A stretch of 45,466 nt of DNA, taken from positions 1 to 45,466 of the forward strand of contig CAICTM010000854.1 of the NCBI GenBank assembly GCA_903772945.1. Reading direction: 5' to 3'. The stretch comes from Seminavis robusta (Eukaryota > Bacillariophyta > Bacillariophyceae > Naviculales > Naviculaceae). Within the stretch, counting starts at the first letter, position 1. Each line of letters begins with the position of its first letter. Positions 21,131 to 29,633 of the stretch are shown piece by piece. The translations under genes and the position numbers were made by a program. Below the pieces are notes generated by a model, which was not told where the DNA came from, did not search any database, and saw nothing but the letters and a program-made list of their open reading frames with translations.

Positions 21131-22059
21131 CTGTAGACGCTCAAAATAGCATGGGTTCTCACCGACAATAAAAGTTTTGACCACGCTTTGGGCAACAGCG
21201 ACGCAACTTGTACCGGTAAAACCTTGTGGAGTTTGCACAGTTTCGTGTACTAGTGTCGAGGAGCGAAGCATTGCGACAAAGACCGATCGGAGAAATCGGG
21301 GCGACGATATGCTGCCCTCGAGTCCATAGCTACGTCGGATCGAGAAGGGGACATCGGCGACTTGGAGGCGTCCTTCCGTATAAAGGCTAATAAGCTCCAT
21401 GAGGATTGGTAGGTAACTCCATTGCATGCTTGACGTCACTGGGTCTTCGAAGATAGTAGCGCAGCTGACTTTTTCACCGTTCAAATCCTGGTTTCCTTGA
21501 CCTTCAGGCATACCGTTTACGACTGTGACATGTCTGTTGGTGGTACGCAACAACTGACGAGCTTGGTCCATGTCCCAGTTGGTCCTGTTGCTTGTTTGTC
21601 GATCGGAAAGGCAATGCTCCCGGCATCGGGAGTCGCCGTGGTTGTTGAAGGCGCATTCCTCGTCAAACGGACCACACCGACACGACGCCACCCACAAGGC
21701 GTCATCAATGCAGCTCTCCTTGCTCGTACAAGAATCGTTTGACCAACCGCGGCGAACGTCCACTTCGAACCATTCACCGAACTTCTCGTCATTTTCTTTC
21801 TTTTGCCATATCCGACGACGTTGATATCAAAGAGTTTTTCTTCCAGCAAATCTTGACAGGTCATCTTGAATTTCCAGCTGACCAATCGAAGGTTGCTTGT
21901 TTGCTCTTCAAAGGGAAGGAAGGCAAGAATGTTCCTTAGAAGATCATCGCTTTGCAAGACAGCAGGCAGAAGAGGTTGTGGCGGAGACGTTTTGCGACAG
22001 CAACACTGTCGGCTGAAAGCTTCAATCCGAGAGAACAGGGAGACGTTTGGGTCCGACAT
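21131..22059 (-). pseudogene. F-box-like protein gene, frameshifted
   Basis: It begins at an ATG at 22059. Residues about 36-75 (SDDLLRNILAFLPFEEQTSN then LRLVSWKFKMTCQDLL) look like an F-box or cyclin-like interaction motif. Around 21820, in an A-rich run, the reading frame must shift to stay protein-like: the downstream frame reads KENDEKFGEWFEVDVRRG, then ALWVASCRCGPFDEEC and a long Cys/Trp-rich segment. Neither frame alone covers both parts. A 1-2 nt indel, an assembly error in the homopolymer, or a very short intron could explain it. The minus-strand sequence CTACAG|GTAAGG at 21131 is a likely 5' splice site, so the true C-terminus (possibly 21054 downward) is unresolved. Function is unknown beyond possible ubiquitin-ligase adaptor activity. 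Confidence 0.55.
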
Positions 22060-22401
22060 GTTTCAAATCAACAACCAACGCAAAGAGATCACAGAGAGGA
22101 AGGAGCTGCTGTCAACATCAAAAGCAATGACAACGACAATGACAAGCGACGAAGTGTCCATGATTTTCGCACCCACTTTTTTTAACGACTGAGTGCCCTG
22201 GCTAGTCAGGAAAAAGAAGCCCACAAAGCCGCTTTTAAACCATTTACCCCCCTCCCCTCCTGGTCTCGCGACAAACACAACGGTACCAGGTACCACTACA
22301 TGTATTAGCATTTGGAAGATCGCCGTTCAAACGTTCACACTAACTGTACTCTTGGTCGAATGGCTGGTACAGGAACAACAGTGTCATAGCAAAACTTATT
22401 A
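22060..22401. other. Intergenic with GGTACC motif near 22281
   Basis: Between the F-box start and the aminotransferase stop. The direct/palindromic run CGGTACCAGGTACCA lies at 22281-22295. No gene is seen. Confidence 0.5.
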
Positions 22402-24347
22402 CTACAATATGCCTACTAAGGTCCTTTCATCCAAATCGGACCAGTCCATTCTTCTAACTTTTCCAATCAAACGACTCAGTCTCTCCATTGCAATCTCCAA
22501 CACTTCGCAGGATACCCAGGCATAACATATGCGAAAGTTCTGAAATCAGGGAGAAATTGAGGTGAGTGCGACATCAATGAATCTACGCTTCTTGCACATA
22601 AATTTGTTGCGGAATGTTGGCTACAGGTACTTACCCCAGGCGTCCGCTCTTTCATGGTTTCTCCCGGCGTCAAAACAATACGAGCATGTGTAAACATGAG
22701 CTCGCTCAATTTGCGTTCCCATTCAAATGTCTTTTGTGGCAGCAAGGAGGAAAAGTCCACATAGACAAAGAGTCCTGCTTCGGCCGGGACAAAGGGGACC
22801 ACCATTTCTTCCAATTTCAACACGCAAATCTCGTAGCTTCGTCGTAACCGTTCTTGTGATTCTTCCAAAAATTGATCAATAAAGGCGTCATCCGTCAAGA
22901 GTTCCGAGACGACATACTGAATGGGTCCACTGACACAGCTAAAAATGCTGATATTGCTGGCCAGCAGTGCTCTCATAAAGTTTTCATTTTGAGAATAGAG
23001 GACTCCCACCCGCAGGCCCGATGCCCCAAAGTCTTTGGAAAGAGCCCAAACCATGTGAACATCGTTTCCCAGTTCATTGTTGAGCACTTTAATGACCGAC
23101 TGAAAGGATCCATCATGGTTGTTGTTGCTATTCCCTTGGAGGCCGGATAGATTGTGGTGTGGTGGATAGGAGGACTGGGAGCCTCGTTGCGTATGTTGTT
23201 GTTGCTTGGAAGATGATATATGTTGTTGCTGTTGTCCAAAGGGGTTTGCCCCATGTGTCGAAAGAGCATGTATTTCATCGACAATGGTGTGAAGGTTTCG
23301 TTTGCGAGCCCATTGTATGGTATCTCGTAATACCTGTGGTTTGTACACCACTCCAAGTGGATTGTTGGGATTTGTCAAAAGCACAAATCTAGGTGTCAAA
23401 CCCTTGGACATGGCTTCAATATAAGCCAAGTTGAGATCTTGTTCGGTAGGTCCCAGTGTCGCATTGGCCATTTGGAATCCAAAGGGTTCAATCCCCGCCA
23501 ATGATTTCATGTCGGAATCAAAGGCTGCATAGTAGGGTGCTGGTATCAAACAACATTCTCCCTGTTCTCCTAAAATAAAAAAGAGATAATGCAACACGGC
23601 GGCACATCCACTGGCCATGGCGACATGATGGGGTTGAATGTGCTGCAATGCCACTTCGGGTTCTACTACATCATCCGAAAGCAAGAATCGTTTGGCCAAA
23701 AAGTAGGCAACGGCATCCCGTGCAACGGGCAATCCCAAAAAGCTATTGTAGCAATATACGGTCGAATCGGAAAATGCTGCCGTGGCCGTTCCAATTTGCA
23801 TGAGTCGTTCGGCCAGGACATCCAAGATGAGTTTGTTTTCGGCCACACACATTCCAATGTGACCCGTGGGATTGCGAATGTGATCGCAGGCATTCTGATC
23901 GAGATAGTACAAGAGTAAGGAAGAAAGTATGGGAGTAGAAGCATTCATGAGTGAGGGAATGAAAAGTGAGAAAGCCGATCTAGACCCTAGTAGGGTAGCT
24001 TGTACCCATACATGACTCCAGGGTCGACAAATAAAACTTACATGCAGGCAATACATGAAATCCTCTAGGTATGCCACACGTGGAGTGTCCAATGCCACGA
24101 GTCCTCGGCTTCCAATGGCCCCCTCTGCGACGGATCCTTGATTGGCAGCATTATTTTGGTGGGTTCTACTATTTCCCGTGGCACCACCACCATGGGATGG
24201 GATGTTTTTTCGGGCACCCCAGAGTCCCAGTTCTCTCCGTTGTCGTTCGGTCCTTGTAAACCACCGTGCCGTAAATACAAACAGACCCACAGATACAATT
24301 AACGAGACTGTGTCCACCGACAAGGTTTTCTTGGATGGGGATGACAT
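22402..24347 (-). CDS. Membrane-anchored ACC-synthase-like class I aminotransferase, three exons
   Basis: Exons (minus) are 24347-24042, 23894-22635 and 22539-22402, giving 567 aa. Intron 1 is 147 nt, a multiple of three with no stop, so an unspliced frame reads through it. Splicing joins FMYCLH to NACDHIRNPTGHIGMCVAEN, the conserved aminotransferase entry. Intron 2 is 95 nt; its removal restores KERTPG-NFRICYAW and an intact C-terminus ending at TAG 22402. Residues about 13-30 are a hydrophobic anchor. Key motifs are NPNNPLG (Asn279), VDEIHA (Asp308) and the PLP lysine in ALSKDFGASGLRVG (Lys389, Arg397). The S-K-D-x-G-x-x-G-x-R-V-G style is that of ACC synthases and ACCS-like proteins. A ~45-residue Gln/Ser/Asn/His-rich insertion (about 322-365) lies before the PLP-lysine strand. 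Real ACC synthesis is not established; other transaminations are possible. Confidence 0.9.
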
Positions 24348-24800
24348 TGCTCTTATAAATAAAGGTTGGGGGTAGCCGATCCTTGCAGCTTGGAAATTCA
24401 ATATACCTCGAGGTTCCTGACAGGCTGGTTGGATAATGAGGCTAAACCGATGCTTTATCTATCAAAATACAGCTCCTTGGTTGCCTCGTTCATTGCTGTG
24501 GTAATAGGTGTCAACAATCGACCTGCATTTCTCAACGCGTCGATCCAGGTTGTGCCTTTTCATCGTTGCGTTGGAAAGCATCATTGATGGCTGAATTCGG
24601 GTGATGGCAAGGCTAAGGTTGTTAATTCCTTGAATCGCAATAGCTTTGGGAATCTTGGAAAATCTTTTGGCCCTCATTTTTTCTCACATGTTGTGCTGGC
24701 AATCAACTCCGACGACTGCTTGCCACCACACCCACCCGCCTTCCCAGCAACGGATCGATCGATGGGCGAATATCATTGTTTATGTTTAGTATAATTGGAG
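24348..24800. promoter_or_regulatory. Divergent promoter region, aminotransferase and LarC-like genes
   Basis: A 453-bp head-to-head gap separates the ATGs at 24347 (minus) and 24801 (plus), so both promoters must lie here. The sequence holds no obvious TATA boxes or shared motif that I can name. Short frames in it have no features. Confidence 0.5.
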
Positions 24801-26246
24801 ATGAACAAGACAACGTTTCCCAAGTCCTGCCATGCCCACTGGGACTGCTCCAAAGGAGCTTCGGCTTTCAGCTTATTAGAAGCGTGTCTCGATGCATGGG
24901 TATCCTGGCAATCCAAAATCACCAAAAACGATGGAACCATGTTTCTCGAAGAAGAGGCGCTCCAGGATCTGACTGCCATGCTACAAACGATTGCTCCCTC
25001 GGATCAAGCCATTCATGTTGTAGTGGAGAAGAGCTCTACTACTACACGCAGTGGCATGAAGGATGGTGGTGATTGCAAATCTTGGTTTGATTTTATTATT
25101 TTTACGGATGATAATGATGATGATGATAACAGTGCTGGTCCAGACCTTTCTTTGGAAAAGGCACGGTCTACCTTGGAGACCAGTCGATTGCCAGAACGAA
25201 TTCAAAAACAAGCTTTGGCCGTGGTGGGACTGCGAGAAAAGGCCAACTTCCAGCACAGGACACCAAAACACAGTCAGTCAGGTACAAGACAAGAAGAGGA
25301 ATCCAACTTTTTATTCCTGCTCGTGGGGATACTACATCTGTGGGAAAAATTGCCCATTGTGATGGGCCAATCTTCGACGGCGGTATCTCTGAGCCCGCTT
25401 CCTTGCGAGGATGCTGATGGTGAAACACTCCAATTACTTATTGGATTACCCACAAATCCACAAGGGAAAGGACTGGTCACCCCCACGGCAGTGGCCATTT
25501 TGAATACCCTTTGTCCTTCAACATCACCACCAGCTCTAAACCCGACAATGACATTGCAAGCGGTTGGCATGGGGGCGGTGGATTCTTCCAACTTTGTCCG
25601 CCTTTTGTTGGGCCCAATGATTCATCGGCAGCCTAGTAGTACTCAAGCAACAGTCGCGGCAGAAGAAACCACATTGCCATGGAAACAAGATTCTCTGATT
25701 CACATGGAATCCAATCTAGATGACATTACCGCCGAATCATTGGCATTTGCCATTGAACTGTTGCTGAAGAATCAAGCTGTGGATGCCTGGGTCACACCGA
25801 TTGTCATGAAAAAGGGACGTTCCGCTCATACGCTGCATTGTCTGTGCCGCAGTGAAGCACAATCCCTCCCGAGCTTACGGCGCGGCAGTAGCGACAATAC
25901 GACGACGACAACGCCCGCGTGGGAAAAGCTCCTACAGCTAATGTTCCGACACACGACAACCCTGGGGGTGCGGATCCAACGGGATGTGGAACGCATTGCC
26001 TTGCATCGGTCGGTCGTCACGGCGCAAACATCCTACGTCGACACCAGTCGAGAAGGCCAAGTCGACGTCAAGATTGGGTACATGGGTGGACCCAACCATA
26101 ATAATACCAATGTCGTCTCGGTCAAGGCCGAGTTTGATCACTGTCGGGATATCTCGCTAGAGACGGGTATTCCGATTCAACAAGTGGCAGCCGAAGCGGT
26201 CCATATTGCCTACACCAATATTAATAAGATGGATGCTGGAGCATGA
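24801..26246 (+). CDS. larC-like: LarC-type nickel-insertion protein (DUF111 family)
   Basis: The 481-aa product starts at ATG 24801. The N-terminus resembles LarC's YFDCFSGASGDM-type start in HAHWDCSKGASAFSLLEACL. Downstream are KGLVTPTAVAILNTL, a GMGAVDSSN stretch, and the diagnostic block HMESNLDDITAESLAFAIEL with AVDAWVTPIVMKKGRSAHTL (about 301-345), corresponding to LarC's ETNLDDMTPE and PI.MKKGRPG. A Gly-rich-less Asp run (DDNDDDDN) sits near 104-111. In bacteria LarC inserts nickel into the pincer nucleotide (NPN) cofactor used by lactate racemase LarA and related enzymes, using CTP; Ni-dependence here is by homology only. There is no targeting peptide, so a cytosolic location is likely. 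LarA, LarB and LarE are not in this window. No intron is needed. The neighbouring aminotransferase shares its promoter region but no obvious pathway. Confidence 0.85.
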   Translation: MNKTTFPKSCHAHWDCSKGASAFSLLEACLDAWVSWQSKITKNDGTMFLEEEALQDLTAMLQTIAPSDQAIHVVVEKSSTTTRSGMKDGGDCKSWFDFIIFTDDNDDDDNSAGPDLSLEKARSTLETSRLPERIQKQALAVVGLREKANFQHRTPKHSQSGTRQEEESNFLFLLVGILHLWEKLPIVMGQSSTAVSLSPLPCEDADGETLQLLIGLPTNPQGKGLVTPTAVAILNTLCPSTSPPALNPTMTLQAVGMGAVDSSNFVRLLLGPMIHRQPSSTQATVAAEETTLPWKQDSLIHMESNLDDITAESLAFAIELLLKNQAVDAWVTPIVMKKGRSAHTLHCLCRSEAQSLPSLRRGSSDNTTTTTPAWEKLLQLMFRHTTTLGVRIQRDVERIALHRSVVTAQTSYVDTSREGQVDVKIGYMGGPNHNNTNVVSVKAEFDHCRDISLETGIPIQQVAAEAVHIAYTNINKMDAGA

Positions 26247-26761
26247 TGCATGCAAGGAGCTGGCCAACAGCCACAACACCCAATGCCCCCTTGTATGCTG
26301 GTGGCAAATACTGAAGAATGGTATGCCGTATTCTCTGTGTGGCGTGCTTTTCAATGGCCTGTTTGGTGAAGCGTTTCTCTACTCATGTATGGGCTTGCGG
26401 CTTGGCATGACTCTTCTTTACTGCCCTTGATTTCCGAAACAGATCTACCCTTGTTAGATGCTCCTGCTGAGGCTGGATTCTTTCCAACCTTTGCCAAGAT
26501 CCCAAAGCTTGCTTGGTTATCGCCACACCACGCCTATACGTAGTAATGGGGATCTGAAAGACAGATTTTTTAAAGATATAGCTTTGGAAAGTAAAAGTCA
26601 CATCTACCAGTTTATAAATATGCATGTATCAAAATGAAAGAGGTCGGGGTGCAGGGGAGTGCACCGTACTGTACGTGGTTTGGGTTGTTGGTTGTTGTGT
26701 GTCGGTTTAGTAGTTGAAGTCGCTCTAGCTAAGCGCCACTAGTAGCCGTGTGATATGTCTC
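26247..26761. other. Convergent intergenic gap
   Basis: 3' ends of the LarC-like gene (plus) and the rhomboid gene (minus) flank about 515 bp. I see no gene; frames there lack motifs. Confidence 0.5.
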
Positions 26762-28425
26762 TTATGAAACTTGCATCAGCATTCTCTCTCCTCCACCGCC
26801 ATCGTCGTTGTTCCAAAAGTTGCCATTTTTCAAGTTTTCCATGTACTCTTCTCGCATGCAGTTGCATTCATAGTCCTGGAAGTTTTGCGTGTAGTATCCG
26901 CAGACATCTCTCAGCTCTTCATTGATGGGTACGTTGCCCGAGTACATAATGTCAATGCAGGGGATGAAGAATCCCAGCGTGAGTCCCATGCCCACCAGGA
27001 ACCAGACGAGTCTGAGGCAGTAGCTTTCCATGTGGATACTAAAGCACATGAATCCGACAAAGAGGCCAGCCATCAAGCCTCCCAAGTGAGCTGCCCAGTC
27101 GACTGTACGAGTAAAAATGGAGAGTGTGAGTGCATTGGATAGTTGGAAACCACTCTTCCATCGAGCCAACTGTACTGGTCGTTACGTTACGTACCGTAAG
27201 GGATAAAGGAAAAGGCCAAGACGACCAGGACACTGCACGTGACTCCCATGCACTGTTCCTTTCGTACTTGATGTGCCACCCGTTCCTGTGCCGTGTCACT
27301 CTTTTCACAACACCGACAGGCGACTTCGGCAATCTTTCCCCCAAAGAGCCCCATGACGGCTCCGCTGCTTCCGACACTGACGGCATCGGGCATGGTAATG
27401 ACACTGAGCACGGAACTCCCCAGGGCACTGGTGAGGTAAATGATGAGCCACGTCAAGCTCCCCCACTCACGTTCAAAAAAGACTCCCAACTCGAGTTGAA
27501 CAGCCACATTACAGAACAAGTGAATGAGCCCGGCATGCAACAGAATGGGTGTGAATAATCTCCACCATTCGCCGTCTTCTACAATGAGAATGGAATTCTT
27601 GCCACCCCATTCAGAGAGAGCGTCGGGGTAGGGTCCAAACATGGGGTTGATATTCATGGGAGCAATACCACACTGCCACATCATGAGTGCGAGGACAATG
27701 ACTTGGACAACACCAAAGATGATACTAAAGTATCCAAACCGTTGTTTGACAATGTAGACTTCTTCTGATTCATCTACATTTTTGTTTTGTGCGCCCGTAT
27801 TAGGCCCCCCACCAAAGAAGGAAGATTGTTTGGTGTTTTGGTCTTGTTGTGATGACGATTGCTGCTGTTTTTTTTGTCCTTCCTCATCATTCTCAAAAAC
27901 GTCTGCCTTGTTGACACATAGGTCATCGGCACATCCCACAATGCCATCATCGACTTCCTGATAATTGGTCGCTCCATAGAGGTCATCATAGAGTCGCTCT
28001 TGACGTGATTTGTTTTTCCGTTTGGAGGATTTGCGTTTGGGTCTTCCAAAGAGTCCCAATCCTTCCATTTTTTCGCCACTGTCCACGGCACGCAGCTTTT
28101 TCTTGCTCGAGTTGGCAGTGGCGTCTTCGTCTGCTGCTCCTGTGCGACTCTTGCTACGGCTTTTGCTGCGACGTGACGACGTCGACCGTCGACTTTTCCG
28201 TCGTTCTTCCTCGTCTTCGTCGGGATCGGCATAGTTACCCACGGCATTGTTTTCCTGGTACTCTTCCACGTCCGTCTTGATGCTGCGTTTGCTGCGAGGC
28301 TTATCTTTAGAGCGACGACTGCTGCGAGGACTACTGGTAGTATCGCGAGGACTCCGGCGACGCTCCACAGCATCTTCTTGATAGAGATTGTCCTCTCCGC
28401 CGTCGTTTGCGGCGTAGTAACTCAT
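26762..28425 (-). CDS. Rhomboid-family intramembrane serine protease, two exons
   Basis: Exons (minus) are 28425-27195 and 27102-26762, with a 92-nt GT-AG intron (phase 1), giving 523 aa. Residues 1-240 are hydrophilic, rich in Ser/Arg/Lys (SRRSKSRSKSRT), Asp and Gln, and probably cytosolic and disordered. The core begins with a hydrophobic helix (YFSIIFGVVQVIVLALMMW) and includes the HAGLIHLFCN (HxxxN) element, a GSSGAVMGLFGG with catalytic Ser354, and the His-bearing VDWAAHLGGLMAG (His416). The splice junction IPY-VDWAAHLGG fits the family, whereas the unspliced frame would give TRTVDWAAHLGG. It ends in a cytosolic or luminal Cys/Asn-rich tail. No plastid or mitochondrial peptide is seen, so it is probably a secretory-pathway or endomembrane rhomboid. 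The substrate is unknown. Confidence 0.93.
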
Positions 28426-29633
28426 GGTGACTTATTGACTGACTAACAAACTGTACAGGGAGCTACCGCTTGGGTCTTGTGAGGGTAGTGTCCGTAGTCC
28501 AGATAATGGGGTTGGTTGGGTATATACCCAAATCAATATCTAGCTAGCTACAACTGGGGAGAGCGGATAATAGAGAGAGGATGGGAGAGACTGCCAACTC
28601 GATCGCTTGATTGAGCAGCAAACAAACAACAACAACAAGCCTCAACAAAATGGAAGAGTCGTTGTTGGGATGGTTGTTGCCTTCGTTGCTACGGGTAACA
28701 ATCTCAACTGCCAAACGAAAAGTGAGGGGGAGCGCCGAGGCACCATGTTCAACTGACTGAACCACCCGGAAACGCATGCTACTTAGAGCAACGGAACCAT
28801 TGGGCGATGCGCGTAGGGTTTTCACTTAGCAAAGAGTTGGCATGATAGCCGATGGTGTTGGCTCAGCGATTGTGACCTGCGTGACACAAAAGTCCGTCAG
28901 TGTTCTCTCAAACAATGGAGGGACATGTTAGGTCGTTTGACCTCGCGGAATGCTTTCGAAGGTGCGCTCCCGTTTCTCCAACTCGCACTCGGAAGAGCTC
29001 TCGGGATGATAGTGCCTCCGAAGTACTGAGTATCATTCAGTAGCCACTCGCCACCACTGTACCGTTGTGGCAGGGTAGATTTTGCCTCCATGAGCCAGAT
29101 ACATGTACTATGGTAGTTAGCTGAATGCTTTGGTCGGTGCGCCCTACCAGACATCATAATGATAGCTGGCTAGTGCCAGGTTTCCTCCTCACCCGGAAGG
29201 CACTACACGGGCAAAGGATTCGGTACCGTACACTTACTCTTCCAGCACGATGACATGGCTGCGCCACCGGTACAAGCGCCGGTGCAACCGACAAGGTATC
29301 TGCACCACAGTGCCAAATGCTGCTGCTGCTGCTTTCTTGGAGCACAGCCTGAGATCTCGGGAGCCTGTGGATACCATTGGTTTCATGCCTGTTGATCGTT
29401 GGCCCTGGCTCCTTATCAACCTAGGAATGACGCTTTCCCGTGGATTCAGCAACAAAGATGACCAGCCGGTACCTCGGTCCTCATGCCCATGCAAGAGCCA
29501 TCAAGCTCCAGCAATGCGGATACATGCTAGAGCCGCTATGATCCTCCACAAGAGGTCCACTCACAGCCCAGTAGCAAGATTGGGGCAGGTCTGCACCCCG
29601 GCAGGAACAAAGGTTTAACGTCCGTGCAAATAT
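28426..29633. other. Intergenic, no gene seen
   Basis: About 1.2 kb between the rhomboid ATG and the LRR stop (both minus strand); it holds the rhomboid promoter. Frames at 28544-28825, 28897-29157 and 29250-29618 have no recognisable motif. A CTAGCTAG occurs near 28541 and GGTACC-type sequence near 29222-29230 and 29467. Confidence 0.5.

Noticed and set aside
23895..24041. 49 residues continuous with the aminotransferase frame
   Set aside because: Bounded by GTAAGT and CAG; removing them restores the conserved junction. The residues have no family counterpart.
29250..29618. 122-codon plus-strand frame
   Set aside because: No motif, no ortholog-like block, begins without convincing context, and lies in gene-free DNA.
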